64,000 nucleotides of DNA from Gigaspora margarita. Its lineage: Eukaryota > Glomeromycota > Glomeromycetes > Diversisporales > Gigasporaceae. The notes beneath the pieces were generated by a model, which saw nothing but the letters and a program-made list of their open reading frames with translations, had not been told where the DNA came from and searched no databases. The stretch is from assembly GCA_009809945.1 (NCBI GenBank), contig WTPW01002224.1, positions 34,847 through 98,846 of the forward strand. Reading direction: 5' to 3'. A program made the position numbers and the translations under genes. Position 1 is the stretch's first letter. Each line of letters starts with the position of its first letter. Positions 1 through 11,754 of the stretch are shown piece after piece.

Positions 1-3
1 ATA

Positions 4-123
4 TGCTTAAACTGGACATTTTTTGGGCCAAACATGTCTAAGTTCTGGTCAAAATTAAAATTTAATTTTAATTTTGACCAGAATTTAGACAAGTTTGGCC
101 CAAAAAAATGTCTGGTTTAAGCA
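4..123. mobile_element. Palindromic miniature element (MITE), TA target duplication
   Basis: Two arms of about 58 bp are almost perfect reverse complements around an AATTTTAATT-like centre. The ends read TGCTTAAACTGGACATTTTT and its complement. A TA dinucleotide flanks each end (2-3 and 124-125), as expected for Tc1/mariner-type insertion. No coding capacity. Confidence 0.75.
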
Positions 124-844
124 TACCACCTACCTTAGAATTATCTGGGGTCCTGTTACTATCCTTAGTTTTTATTTATATTTTTATACTACTTCACTAA
201 TTTTACTAACAGATAGGATCAATGAACTATGACTCTAAAAAACTTTAATATAACTTAGATCTGAGTTTGTATAAGTTTTGCATAATTTTAGCCAAATAAA
301 TGTATAAAATAGAGCAAATTTTAAAAAAAAAATACTATATAAAAAAGCAATGTTTGATAAATTTCTATACAAAATTTTTTTTATATGATATATGAGTTTA
401 TTCAAGTTTTTTGGGTTCTAATAAACTCCATTGCTATTATCTATACTCTTAGAACTTCATATTCTACATATAGAGCAGGTATTCTTGTAGAAATCTTGGT
501 AGGTAGTACTTGTCCTACACAGGTATTTACCTATACTTCAGTAACTTATATATTTACCAAGACTTATACTTGCAGTTAGGGTAGTGTTGTATATAGAACA
601 TGTTTATACTATAAAATTGTCCAAGTGTTTAAGATTGTTCAAAATTGTCCAAGCCTATGTCCCAAGTTTAACAAATCAATAAATTAATTTAAAAAATTAT
701 ATAATTATATATATTTTTGGTGCTAGATTCATTTGTGAAAAATTAAAATAGATTAACTTAATAAAATTTTATATAATTTTAATTTGAAAAAAATGTTCAA
801 AATTGTCCAAAATTGTTCTACTATTGTCCCATGTACAATACTAG
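124..844. other. AT-rich stretch with short dispersed motifs, no gene
   Basis: No convincing coding sequence. From about 600 to 840 the motif TTCAAAATTGTCCAA recurs several times in the same orientation with variants, suggesting a degenerate repeat. At 470-590 there are short inverted motifs (GTATTTACC, CTTGGTAGG), probably an old inverted-repeat element. Confidence 0.4.
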
Positions 845-1285
845 TTGGGGGTACTTTTGAACTGTTACAGTTACCTATATTTGCTTTTGCAAAGTTCATC
901 TAACCCAGTATCAACTTTTTATTATCTTTATATAGCCTCTTCTAGTATTCCAAACTTCCAAACTGTTAGCTTAGAAGGATTGGTCAGCCAGGCTTTATGT
1001 GCTCTATGGTCTTTTTTCTTGGTATATGCTTTTAAAATACATGTTTTTTTTCTCCAGTACAACACCAGCAGCCCAGTTGATAAGAAACTCCTTCAAGACT
1101 CTATTTTATCTAGTTTTTCTGGCTTTAGCTTCAATCTGACTCTATCCTACAATACTATCAAAAGTTTAGCTATTTTTTACTCAGGTCTTGCCAAGTATAG
1201 TTTTCTTTTTCTGTGCTCTGAAGAAAATAATATTATTATAACTTTAATCTTTTTTCATACAAGTTATTACACTTTTGCAAGTTAA
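845..1285 (+). CDS. Open frame of unknown status (146 codons), possibly not a gene
   Basis: An uninterrupted plus-strand frame rich in Leu, Ser, Phe and Tyr. I recognise no domain, signal or repeat. The sequence is T-rich, which makes long frames of hydrophobic residues likely by chance. The minus strand of the same segment reads like a decayed coding sequence broken by stops (a KAWLTNPSKLTVWKFG-like stretch around 930-1020), so the plus frame may be its shadow. Both neighbours are repeats. I would not treat it as a functional gene without transcript evidence. Confidence 0.15.
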   Translation: MGVLLNCYSYLYLLLQSSSNPVSTFYYLYIASSSIPNFQTVSLEGLVSQALCALWSFFLVYAFKIHVFFLQYNTSSPVDKKLLQDSILSSFSGFSFNLTLSYNTIKSLAIFYSGLAKYSFLFLCSEENNIIITLIFFHTSYYTFAS

Positions 1286-1589
1286 TTAGTAGCTTTAATA
1301 CTTACTATTTTTCTAGTTTTAAGTGAAGTTATTTATATATAATAAATATCCAAAATACATGAAACTTCATTTGTAAAAAGTTTTCTATAGCATTATTAAC
1401 AGGACCTGGACATCATTCATATAGGTTATAACTAGAGTTTGGCCAATTTAATCTAATTTGCTAAAAATAACAAACTATATTTGTTCAAATAACTTTTGAT
1501 CCAGTGATTAGAATTGAATGAACTTTTGTTTGTTAAATATGCCTTACTAAGAGCTTTATTTTAAAAAAGAGTTCATTCAAATTGGGCCA

Positions 1590-1795
1590 CTGGACAGCTT
1601 TTGTATGGGCTGGGCTACTCATAGATATCCATGGATAGTACTACAAGAGCTGGGCCAGGGTATCAATGTTTAAACCCACAGATAAGGGTAAGGGCTCTAA
1701 GTACCAAGCTATTATACAGATAGGTAGAGCTAGAGTAATACTACTACTCTGCTCTTTTAGCCCATGGATACCTGTTAAACTATTCCATGTAACTA
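1590..1795 (+). mobile_element. Diverged copy of the GGGTAGGG/CCATGGGTACC hAT-type element
   Basis: Shares order and wording with the right half of the element at 11,755-12,514: GGGCCAGGGTATCAAT, then TAAGGGTAAGG, then an AGGGTATTACTACTAC-like segment, then GCCCATGG. Strongly decayed; I could not find its target duplication. A second diverged copy lies at about 4,430-4,600. Confidence 0.5.
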
Positions 1796-1929
1796 ACAAC
1801 CAATTATAATTTGATAAGTAGTGAATATATGGGGCCTTTGCAATAGAAAGAACTAATACTGCCAAAAATGAAAATTGGGTTTTTTGTTATATTTGAATAA
1901 ATTTTGACACATGCTACATTTTTTAATTA

Positions 1930-2586
1930 TCCCTTAAATGGTAAGCAATTGTAGGCAAATTTGCCTGCAATTTTTTCTATAAACATTTCTTTGATTTAGT
2001 TTTTTAAATATTTAAAATATTTAAATAAAATTTTATACAATAATATTTAAAAATAAAGATTATATTTTTGCTATATTTGTATTTAAATTATAAGAAAATA
2101 GATTGTAGTTGCTTATAAGCCCAAAATATACAAATTTCAAAAAAATTTTTTAATTAAAAAATTATTTTAAACCTTTTTGGCAAACTCTTTAAATATTAAT
2201 TTTAGATCTATTGTTCTTAATACAACTTTATAGATTATATAAAGGATTACAATTTTTATTATTACAAGTTTTATGATTTACTTGTAAAAATTAATACTTG
2301 TCTTAGGAGCAAAAATTTTTTTTAGCTTCAGGAACATATAAAATTTTAGAAAATATAAAAAAATTTAATAGTAAACTCTAAAGTTATACAAACATTGAAC
2401 TTTAATTAATTAAAAGTTATTTAATAATTTTAAAAAATTTTTATAATAAAGTTAACAAAATATATTTCAAATAATATATTATATAAAATAAAAAATTTCT
2501 AAATTATTTATTTGTTGTTTTATTTAAAAAAACCTTAAATATTTTCAAAATTGCAGGCAAATTTGCCTGCAGGACCTTTTAAGGGA
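1930..2586. mobile_element. Nested inverted-repeat element (TIR TCCCTTAAA)
   Basis: Ends TCCCTTAAATGG and CCTTTTAAGGGA are flanked by TA on both sides (1928-1929, 2587-2588). A subterminal palindrome, GCAGGCAAATTTGCCTGC or a close variant, is present near both ends (about 1950-1972 and 2552-2572). The interior is AT-rich with no coding sequence. Confidence 0.65.
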
Positions 2587-2786
2587 TAAATAAAAATTGA
2601 TGTTTATAATAAAAAATTAAGGAGCAATTTATATTCTGCAGGGGGTTGGTATTTTTATTCGATCGTACCAATCAGATGATTAAATTTTGTGTAATGATCG
2701 AATGTAAACAAAGACAAAAAATGTAGACAAAAATTAAAAAATCTAAATATCTTAAGAAAAATTAAAGATATTATAAAAATTTTTTG

Positions 2787-2981
2787 CACCTATGTATAAA
2801 ATTTGATGCTAAACAAGTTTACTTGGAGGTTAAGAAGATTATTTTAGTAAGTTTTTAAGATATTATCAAAAAACTAAAGAAAAAAATAAAAAAATAAAAT
2901 TATCCTAAAATTCTATTAAGATAATCTTTGTTTGGCATCTAAGTAAACTTGATTAGCATGAAATTTTGCATATAGGCACAC
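2787..2981. repeat. Palindromic MITE-like inverted repeat
   Basis: The left arm (TGCACCTATGTATAAAATTT, then GATGCTAAACAAGTTTACTT) is matched by its reverse complement at 2925-2981 with a few mismatches. No coding potential. Arms related to GATGCTAAACAA recur near 5,636 in the 5-6.6 kb nest. Confidence 0.55.
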
Positions 2982-3213
2982 TATCTAAGAGTAATTTTCA
3001 TTATTATTATATGAGTTATTGTTAAAATAAAAATAATTCCAAAATTATAACTTAACAATTAACCAATCAAAATTGAGATGTGAGATGCAATGTAGATTGC
3101 TGGATGCGAGACATACATTTTTCCAAAAATTAAAATACTTAAAAAAATTCTTGGGAGTTTTTTACATTATAGGATTTACTGATATAATAGACTAATCAAA
3201 TTATAAAAATTTT

Positions 3214-3439
3214 GATTACCATATCCTATCATAAATAAGCACCCCTTTTTGAAAGTTTAAGCTCAACATTCTTGATAACTATCTAATCAAACTTAATAAA
3301 AATTTATTTATTTAAATTTTATAGATCTATAAAATTTAAATAAATAAATTTTTATTAAGTTTGATTAGATAGTTATCAAGAATGTTGAGTTTAAAATTTC
3401 AAAAAAGGGTTGCTTATTCATAATAGGATATGGTAATCC
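3214..3439. repeat. Near-perfect 226-bp palindrome (MITE)
   Basis: The sequence from GATTACCATATCCTAT runs into its own reverse complement through an AGATCT centre near 3,325. Only a few mismatches are visible over arms of about 113 bp. RNA from either strand would fold into a long hairpin. Confidence 0.75.
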
Positions 3440-3634
3440 AGATTATTTTGAACAAAACAAACTTAGTTTTCTAAAATTATATATAAACTAGTATTGGCCC
3501 TTTTTTCTGCAAAGGCCCCATATATACATAAAATTTGGTAATTTTTTTCTTGATTTTAAAATTTAACCCAATGAATTACTAATAATAATAACTAATGTCT
3601 AATGTTTAAAATTGCTATTACCCAACATGCTGAA

Positions 3635-3785
3635 TTACTAATGCACTAAAGTACTAAATACTTAAGTGCCAATCACTAAAATACTAATGCACTAAAGTGC
3701 CAATGCACTAAAGTACCAACTAAAATACCAATGCACTAAAGTACCAATGCACTATTACACTAAAGTACTAACATAGTAATGTATA
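3635..3785 (+). repeat. Minisatellite, unit about AATGCACTAAAGTACC
   Basis: Roughly eight imperfect copies of a 15-17-bp unit containing CACTAAAGTACC or CACTAAAGTGCC follow one another. No gene. The rest of 3,521-4,420 is AT-rich with nothing I can support. Confidence 0.65.
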
Positions 3786-4429
3786 TATCACATACTTACC
3801 AATTAATAAAAAAGAGTAAAGCTATTAAAAAACTTGGTATATCAGAATAGAAGTTTACTAGTATAGCTTGAATTTATAAATTTATTAAGAAATATTTTTT
3901 ATTTTAGTTTGGCTATAATCTCAAATTTTTTTTTAAAAAAAATTCTGGATAATTTTTTTTTTTGATTATAAAAACTCTAGGTAAATTTTTGCTTTTTTTT
4001 GATCTTTAAAGATTAATCTTTATTAATTATGCTTAGCTTATATGTGAGTTTTAGTAATTATAATATCATATTGTATTTTTGAACTTCAATTTGGTTTCTA
4101 AAATTTTATAAATTCATCATTTACTCATAATAATAGGTATCAGTAAGAAATTGACTTTGTTATAGTCTTATGAATTCTATTTTGATTTTTTTAAATCTTA
4201 GTTTTAATCAACTTGGGTATAAAGTAATTTACTATTAGAGGCTCTTTATAGTAGATCTTTACAATAATCTGATTTGTACTAAAAGAACATAAAAAAAATC
4301 AAAATTTTTATGAAATTCAAATAAATTATATTTCTAAAACTTAAGTATAAAATTTTAAAATTATATATAAAAAATTGATAATTTTTTCAAAAACTCTAGA
4401 TAGTTATATTTTTGGGCAATAATATTTGG

Positions 4430-4600
4430 GGCCTATAGGCTATTCAAAGAGTATCTGTATCCTAATGGGTCAAACACAGGTATTAAAAACTGAGCTCTAG
4501 AGTAAGAATAGACTTAGACAAATAGGCCTTGTACAAACAGATAGGGTCAGAGTACCACTAGTACCCAACCCTATCAGGCTCATGTGAAAGCATACTGGAC
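4430..4600 (+). mobile_element. Second diverged copy of the GGGTAGGG hAT-type element
   Basis: Contains GGGGCCTATAGGC, GATAGGGTCAGAGTACC and TAGTACCCAACCC, in an order resembling the element at 11,755-12,514 and the copy at 1,590-1,795. Ends are not resolved. Confidence 0.35.
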
Positions 4601-5093
4601 ACCAAATAACTGCCAAAACCTGTTTTTTTTGTTTCTTAAATTTTAGGGTTTTTGCTAAAATATATAATGTATAACTTCTGTACTAAATGTTTAGAGTTTT
4701 ATTAACAATAATTATATTTAAAAAAATTTTATTAAATTGGGATATAATAGTACTTAAAGCCCACTATGTTTCAAAAATCTAATTAGTTGTATATAATATA
4801 ATATAAATCCTAAAAAATGTAGTATATTTACAAATTGGGTTTTTAATTAATAAATTTGTACCATATTTAATTAGTGTTTGCAGATCATTTTATCCAAATA
4901 ACAGATTATTTATTAATATCAAAAAATATTCTTAGTATGTATTATAAAATAGGAATAGAAATTTGTTGCACCTGCAACATGTCACACCTATGATTTGACC
5001 AATCAAATTGCTTGATTTTGTAAGCAAAAAAATTTTTTTTAAAAAACTAAAAATTTTACTAGTAAAATATAAAAATAAACAAGTTTACTAAAA

Positions 5094-5433
5094 TACACCT
5101 ATGGTGTTGAACACTATGTTACACAAAGCTATTAGAATAGCCAATCAAAATTTAAGATCAGGTGTAACATAAAATTTTGATTTTTTGTTTATTTTTTAAA
5201 AAAAACATTCATATCTCAAAAGTTTGCTTATGAAACAACCTTTGGGGCACTAATAAAAAAAATTCCTTGCAAAATTTTGTATATACTAATGCCCTAATAA
5301 AATCCCAGGCCTCACCCTAACCCTAAAGTAATTAAAATTTATTTTTTGTTTTATAAAAATTTATTTTTTTTGTTTTTGTTACACGAATTTGCAAATCTAA
5401 TTTACCTATGGTGTTCAACACCATAGGTGCATT
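5094..5433. mobile_element. Inverted-repeat element with embedded CCCTAA motif (copy 1)
   Basis: TIRs CACCTATGGTGTTGAACAC at both ends, with subterminal TTACAC. Inside, TTTGGGGCACTAAT (about 5,241) is followed by a CAAAATTTTGTATATAC motif and then a telomere-like CACCCTAACCCTAAA (about 5,314). The same order is found in two other elements (5,848-6,112 and 19,502-20,170). Confidence 0.55.
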
Positions 5434-5698
5434 TTATAATAATTGAAAATAAATAAGTGATAACAAAATATATAATGGAAAATTTTATTCTAAACAACCT
5501 TTTCTAAGCTATAAAGATAGATTATCTTAGTGAAAAAAGTTATTTATAAGAAATTTCCAACATTAGCACATATAAAACTTTTTTTACTAATTTAATCTAT
5601 ATTTATGTTTTAAGTATTATATGCAAAATTGTATGCTAAACAACTTTTTCTAAGTTAAAATGATAGATTGTTTAGTAAAAAAAGTTTTATATATGCTA

Positions 5699-6401
5699 TG
5701 GTGCAGGACACCTAAAGGCAGAAGTCATGTGACTTGTTCCATTTTTAAAAATTTATAATCAAATTTGATGTTTTTTGAAATCCTGCATTTTGATTGGTTA
5801 AAAATTAATTTTTAAAATTAATTTTTAAAATTAATTTTTAAAAGAGTATTTCTATTTGTACATGGTGTGTATGTACACGGGTAATATAAAAACAACCGAT
5901 ATCGCAAAATTTCGACTAACGGTATGTAACGACCTTTTGGTTTCTAACAAAAAAATTTCTCGTAAAATTTTGGTATAAACTAACCCTCGCTCCAATCCCA
6001 AACCTACCCTTACCCTAATTTTTTTCATTGTAAAAAATGGTTTGATCAGATGTTACACAGATTTGCAAATTAACGGTTAATACCCATATACAAACACCCA
6101 TGTTTATTTAGAAAAATTCTTTTTAAAATTAATTTTAAAATATTTTAAAATTAACCAATAGCAGTGAGCTAAACCACGTGACTTGTCCCATTTTGAGGTA
6201 ATTTTTTCTGTATCATATAAAAATAGCACACTTTTAAACACATATATATTAAAATTTTATAATAAGTTTTAAAAAATTAGAGCTACTAAGTTGTAGTAAA
6301 TTAGTTAAACTACAAAATAGCGGCCCATTTTTTTGATATTATTTTTATATTAAATGCTATTAGCTTTTAAAGTTTGGGAAGCCTTTAGGTGTCCCGCACT
6401 A
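5699..6401. mobile_element. Third-level inverted-repeat element (TIR GTGCRGGACACCTAAAGGC)
   Basis: Ends differ at one or two bases, are flanked by TA (5697-5698, 6402-6403) and carry a subterminal motif TGACTTGTYCCATTTT on both sides. A further element (about 5,848-6,112) lies inside it. Confidence 0.65.
5848..6112. mobile_element. Fourth-level element with embedded CCCTAA-like motif (copy 2)
   Basis: Imperfect TIRs around ACATGGTGTGTATGTACACGG and its complement enclose GTAACGACCTTTTGG, then a CGTAAAATTTTGGTATAAAC segment and CCTACCCTTACCCTAA. The internal order matches the elements at 5,094 and 19,502. Confidence 0.5.
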
Positions 6402-7069
6402 TAACTTTTGAAATTTTTGTTTTTTTTTATAAAACATCTTTTTTTACTAAGACAATCTATTTTTGTAACTTAGAAAAATTTTGTTTAGAATAAAATTTTA
6501 CATTATATAATGTGCTATTTTATATATTTTTTTTTACACTTTTTAAGTAAAAACTTTAATTTTTAAAAAATTTTTGCCTACAAAATCGAGCGATTTGATT
6601 GGTCAAATCACAGGGTGTGACATGTTATGGGTGGAAAAATTTATATTCCCTATAAAATATATATTTATTTAATTAACATTACTAATAAATATATATTTTT
6701 TAGAACATATATTCATTTTATATTTTATAAAAAATGCAATAAAATTATAAAATTATTTAAAAAAATCATATCAACCAAGTTTTTTACTTCAAGCAATATA
6801 CAAATTAAAATTAACAGTAGTAAATTAAAAAAATTGTAGATCCAAAATAGATATTTATATATGAATATACTTTATCTGTTAGCTGACTTGAGCATGCATT
6901 TATTAAAATAAAATATTTTATTTATTAATATGTTTTATATTATTAATAAGCCAAAATAACAATAGTGACCCATCACTATAGTGACTATATGATCAACTAA
7001 TTATTTTTTAGATTGGTAATCATATAAATAAAATTTTTTTCTAATATATTGTTGTTGCTATATTAAAGT

Positions 7070-7195
7070 TAATATTGAAACTATTGTTAAAACCATTGTA
7101 TGAGCTTTTATTGGAAGCTATCATTGAAGCTATTACTAGAGCTTTCATTAGAACTATCATTAGAGTTGTTATTGGAACTATTATTGTAGTACTAT
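7070..7195 (+). repeat. Short degenerate tandem repeat (GAAGCTATCATTGAAGCTAT-like)
   Basis: About eight imperfect 12-18-bp units around GAGCTATTATTAGA/GAAGCTATCATTGAA. The frame that passes through it (7,075-7,287, +) is Ile/Leu-rich low-complexity and not a credible gene. The rest of 6,651-7,683 is AT-rich with no feature I can support. Confidence 0.5.
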
Positions 7196-7683
7196 ATATG
7201 TCTGAAAATAAGCAACTATCTAAAATAAGCTACCTCCTAATTTTTTTCAAAAATTTTAAAATATCTATTAGTAGTAGCTATATATAAAAGTCTAAATTTT
7301 ACTAAGTAAATCTCAAAAGTGCCATTAAGTAAACTTGTTCAGGACATCAAAATACACTTACAATAAAAATTTGGTATTGGACAACTTTTTATTAGTATGT
7401 TTTTTAATTTTTCAAAAATTTAAAAATCTGAAAATAAACTGTTCACAAATTTTTTATATAATTTTTTGTTCAAATGAAACAAGTTACTGCACACTATTAA
7501 GTGATATATAACCAAATAAAATTTTACTTTCTAAAATTTCAAGTTATTTGGTTTAATTTTTGTTTCAGAATAGCTGTTTCATTCTAAAACATCAATATTT
7601 TTTTGTAGATCACCTTTTCACATATGTTTTGAAACATTTTTTGATTGTAAAGCCAAATTCTAATAATACAATATCAAAAATTA

Positions 7684-8574
7684 TCCCATAGGTACTATGT
7701 GACAACCCATGCTTTTTTTCTAAGTTATTCACACTGGTCTATATGAAAATCATGTGACACATTATTTTTATATAGACTGGTAATTAACATTAAGTTTTAC
7801 AGTAAATTCTAATTAAAAGTTAAAGATCGTGAACTAAATTCATGATTATGTAATCAATTAGACTTATTATTTCTTTATGGGTCTTAAAATAATCATGTTT
7901 ACAAAGTCGTAGGTTTAAAATTGTGTTTTGAGATTCAGTGGGTTTTAAAATTGTCATAGGAAGACAAATGACTATAATATGTTCAAAGAGTTTTAAAATT
8001 GTTATAGACAGATGAAAGAATTTATTAGGTTCGAAGGTTTTAAAATTGTTGTAAGCAGGTGAAGGACTTTACTAGATACTAAAGGTTTTAAACTTGTTAT
8101 AGGCAAATGAAGAATTTTAATGTTTTATTTAAATCTTTAAAATATTAATTTCTTTTTTTATTTATATATTATTATTACATTTTTTAATATTCTAAAAGGT
8201 TAAAAGTGAGTAACATGTAAAATATCATGTAAAATTAGTCTTGAATGTGCTGAAGGTTCCAAAGATAATAGGAGAGCTTGAGCTTGAAGAATCAAATTCT
8301 TAAATTCGTTTTCATACTTGATAGCTTTATGAAACTGGTCGAGGCACAGCATCTAATACACTTATTATTGTAGTATTCTTTACACAAAAGATTTCTGCAA
8401 TTTGAAAATTTCTTCTGTTTTGATATTACTTTTTCTTGCATTCAATTTTTATTTTATTTTTTTTTAAATAAAAAAAATAAATAGATCAATTATTGAAATA
8501 AAGTTTAAATTACTACAGTAGCTGAAGTTTATTGAATGACATGTTGCACAGGTTGTTACATTGTACCTATGGGA
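7684..8574. mobile_element. Tc1/mariner-like non-autonomous element, 0.9 kb
   Basis: TIRs TCCCATAGGTACTATGTGAC (left) and TCCCATAGGTACAATGTAAC (right, reverse complement) with TA on both flanks (7682-7683, 8575-8576). No transposase. A degenerate tandem repeat of about 55-60 bp lies inside (7,885-8,130). Confidence 0.7.
7885..8130 (+). repeat. Tandem repeat, unit about 57 bp containing GGTTTTAAAATTGTTATAGG
   Basis: Four to five imperfect units, each with a TTTTAAAATTGT core followed by a purine-rich segment (AGGCAGATGAAG-like) and ATTTTATTAG. Located inside the inverted-repeat element 7,684-8,574. Confidence 0.6.
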
Positions 8575-8581
8575 TAAACTA

Positions 8582-8709
8582 GTTATTTAATGGATATTGG
8601 TGAACACGGTGTATTCCATAGAATAATAGTAAACCACGTGGCCTTTGGCCACGTAATTTTACTATTATTCTATGGAATACACCATATTCACCGATATCCG
8701 TTAAATAAC
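8582..8709. repeat. 128-bp near-perfect palindrome (MITE-like)
   Basis: GTTATTTAATGGATATTGG at the left and its complement at the right run through a GGCCTTTGGCC centre (CCACGTGGCCTTTGGCCACG). It lies almost directly beside the element ending at 8,574. Target duplication uncertain (TTAA is possible). Confidence 0.7.
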
Positions 8710-10500
8710 AAGTATGTATTTTAATTAAAATTCCTTTATCCTTTCAAATTCTATTTGCATAAATATAAATCCAGATATATATATTGAATATAAATACAGG
8801 CTGTTTTTTCTAATACATTTTTTATCAGATTATTCAGATTATTCTCATTAAATTACTGTATTTACCAAGCCAAAGTGTCTTTTTATTGTTCGTACAGAAA
8901 ATTTTTTATCATTTAAAATGTCTTACGTAAAGAAAAAGAAAACCAGAAATATATAGTGATAAATAACCGATGAAATCAGCGTAATTTTGGCTATTCAATT
9001 CTAAATTATAAAAATCTATTACCCATAATTAATTAAAAAAATGTTAGTAACTGTAATTCAGAAGTTTAAACAATTACATGCACAACCAGTTTACATGACA
9101 AACTTGATGAATTGTGTGATAGCTTTTATAATAATCTTGCTATTGAAAAAATATTAATAATTACTTATTATCGCAATTACTCTTGTATTTATTCATCTTA
9201 CATATTAAGAGAAAGGACCGAGCATTTTAAGGCATAAATTTCTCTGTGACTTTATGAAGTTACGGTAAACTTAATGCCATAACAAAATAATAAATATTCA
9301 TATATTTTTAGGAGGCATCAATAAAATTATATTATTATAAATTTTATAATAACCTATTTTTAGAATTACTGGTTTCCCCTTAGTGATACTCAACTGATAT
9401 ATAGCAAAACAAAAGGTCCAGTATTACAAACAATATTTATAGCAATCTATTAGATATTGGAAGATTTGCATAAAGATTTCATTCGGATTAAAGGTCACGA
9501 TACCAACTTGTTACTTTTATTCCCTGTCATATAACAGATAACCTACAGTGTCCAAGCTCAGCCGATGAAGCAATGTGGAAGAATATACAGAGTTATGTAA
9601 TCGAAGCAAACAGGTTTTTCTCAATGAAGTGAAAAATATATTTATAAATACATAACTACAGTACATTTGTTTTGGATAAATTTTATGTCTGTTTTTCTAA
9701 AGCATTTAATTGAACAATTGGCATCTTTATTAGAAAAAACACTATTCCAAGTGAAAAAAAAATGAAGCAGATTATGAAAAAAATTTTGAACTATGCTTGA
9801 ACCCATTATATATAGATTTATATATTGCCTTCTAGGGAGCATAGTTTATCAGTTAATGAAAAGAAATTGGCTATTATTTTTTGGATTTTGGTAGGTTTTC
9901 CTGGACACTGTATACCATAATGCAGAAAGTACGTAAATCAGAAAATAACAAAAATTGTATATATAAACTTTAGGATGAGTTATATTCTCTTTAACTGTTA
10001 ACGTTGTATTGTGAATCATCAGTTATGGCAATCTTTACGACGAGAAATGAATTTCACTATATCGAATCTGATCCCATCCTTTCCATTATTTTGATAACAC
10101 CGCTTATAATTATTACATTATATTATAAAACTTTTACTCTATTTAAAGTTCTCAATCATATCTTGTTTAAGTGACTATGGTTCACGTCACTTATAGTTAT
10201 TAAAGAAAATTCATATAAATTCAAATTGCATCTTGTCTTTTAATTTAAGTGATATTAAAAATATAAACCATAAAAATAGTAAATTCAATGCTGCTCTTTC
10301 AGATTTATAGTTTATTTTTTTTTGTAATTTGTTATTTTGTGAAGTATTAAAGGTTAAAGTAAATTAATTTCTCAAATTTCAGATTAAATATGAATTTTTT
10401 TTAGGTGGCATGAATTTTTGACCAATAATAACCTAGTAGCATGAATTTTTGACCAATAATAATCTATACACGTAACTAAATCTGATAAAAATTTCGGAAT
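8710..10500. other. Unassigned AT-rich DNA, no supported gene
   Basis: No frame longer than about 66 codons and no recognisable domain. A short direct duplication, GCATGAATTTTTGACCAATA, occurs twice at 10,408-10,460. The motif GAATTTCACTATATCGA near 10,050 recurs as GAATTTCACTATACCGA near 28,830, so part of this stretch belongs to a dispersed repeat. Confidence 0.4.
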
Positions 10501-10830
10501 AATGTATATTTTTTGATGAGTATAGGTGACGTGAACCATAGATCAACTAGCAGTATACATTTCGATTATATGTAGTCAATACTTTATCAATTTTCAGGGT
10601 CGTGAAACTCATTAATCAGTTACAGTTTCTTGTACCATCATTCGTATATAAGTGTCACAAATCAAAACCAGTGACTGATTATAGTAAATTTCTAAGTTTA
10701 GTTCTAGATTTGCACTTATATGGTCACAAAAACTATTATTCTCGCTCGGATCAATTTATTGACATTATAAAAAAACAAAGTGGGAGTAGTGCCATGCTGC
10801 AGCTGTAAATGCCATATTTAACCTATAATA
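10500..10830 (+). repeat. Dispersed repeat, related to 28,900-29,100
   Basis: Segments such as ACTAGCAGTATACATTTCGAT, TTCATTAATCAGTTACAGTTTC-like and TATAAGTGTCACAAAT are matched by diverged versions at 28,950-29,080. The segment CTCGCTCGGATCAATTTATT (10,741) recurs exactly at 13,557. A 68-codon frame at 10,602-10,808 (+) crosses it; I recognise no domain, so it may be a fragment of a repeated gene or chance. Confidence 0.45.
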
Positions 10831-11149
10831 CAAAATACTCAACTTAATGCGTGCACACAAAGTATTGCATAATGGCCATGTGGCGACAAGAAGAGAATCG
10901 AACACATGAATGATATGCCAACGTGATCAAAATGCAAAGAATTTGCACATCATTGTAGTACTACACTTTTTTACAATACTTTTTTTTCATATTACTACTA
11001 ACATCAGCTGAGGGTCGTAGAGCAATTTGCTAAGCAAGACCACCCACAAGTCAGCAAGCACATCTGTGAGCAACTCTCTTTCATTCTTCTCATATTTTTC
11101 TTCTTCTGTTGCATCTTATATTTTCTTTTTTCCCTACATCTTATATATT

Positions 11150-11740
11150 CGTTTTCACCCTTAATCCTTTTTTTTTTCTTCCTTTTCCTCTCCTTTCTTT
11201 CCTCCTCTTTTTTATTTCTTTCCAGTTCTTTTCTTTTTTCTTTCACTTTTCTTCCTTTTTTTCCCTTTCTCATTCCTTTTCTATTCTTTTTTTTCCTTTT
11301 CTTTTCCTTTTTCTCTTCTCTTTTTCTTTTTCCTTTTCTTTTCGTTCTTTTCTTTTCCTTTTTCTCTCTTTCCCTTTTTCTTACCTGTTTTTTTTCAGTT
11401 ATTACTCTTTTCCCATTTTTTTCTCTTTTTCCATTCTTTCCTCATTACTCTTCTCTTTTCCTTTTCTTTCCTATTCTCTTTCTTTTCTTTTTTCACTTTC
11501 TCTTTTCGTCTCCTTCTTTCTTTTTCATTTCTTTTCTCCTCTTCTTTTCTTTTTACCTTTTTCTTTCTCTTTTCTACTTATCATTTCTTTTCCTTTTCCT
11601 TTTCTTTTTCTTCTCTTTTCCTTTCCTTTTTCTCTTCTCTTTTCTCTTCCTTTCCTCTTTTCGTCTCATTTTCTTTTTTCGTCTCCTTTTCTCTTGTCCC
11701 TCTTTTTTCTTCTTTTCTTTTTCCTTCCATATAAGAAAAA
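11150..11740 (+). repeat. Polypyrimidine tract, about 590 bp
   Basis: Almost pure C/T on the plus strand, built from TTTTCTTTTCC-like units, with only scattered A/G. Long frames in both strands (Phe/Ser/Leu-rich plus; Lys/Arg/Glu-rich minus) are products of this composition and not genes. Ends just before the hAT target duplication at 11,747. Confidence 0.9.
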
Positions 11741-11754
11741 TGTACCATATAGGC

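Larger units (their letters stand above)
1830..3520. mobile_element. Tc1/mariner-like non-autonomous element, 1.7 kb, hosting nested inserts
   Basis: Ends are imperfect inverted repeats of about 35 bp starting TGGGGCCTTTGCA, each flanked by TA (1828-1829 and 3521-3522). No transposase is visible inside. The interior is occupied by at least three further inverted-repeat units (1930-2586, 2787-2981, 3214-3439). The TIR start resembles that of the palindromic insert at the 3' end of the TPR-kinase gene (ATTGGGGTCTTTGCC), suggesting one superfamily. Confidence 0.65.
5465..6520. mobile_element. Second-level inverted-repeat element split by the element at 5,699-6,401
   Basis: Left arm 5,470-5,570 (AAAATTTTATTCTAAACAAC, then a TTTCTAAGCT and a GATAGATTATCTTAGT motif) is matched by a reverse-complement arm at about 6,420-6,515. 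A second partial copy of the left-arm motif at 5,636-5,690 suggests the arm itself is duplicated. No coding capacity. Confidence 0.5.
4952..6650. mobile_element. Outer inverted-repeat element of a four-level MITE nest
   Basis: Imperfect TIRs of about 100 bp match from GGAATAGAAATTTGTTGCACC through CATGTCACACC to GATTTGACCAATCAAAT on the left, and the reverse complement on the right (6,560-6,650). TA flanks both ends (4950-4951, 6651-6652). The length (1.7 kb) reflects later insertions: 5,094-5,433, and 5,465-6,520 with further elements inside it. No transposase is visible. Confidence 0.65.
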
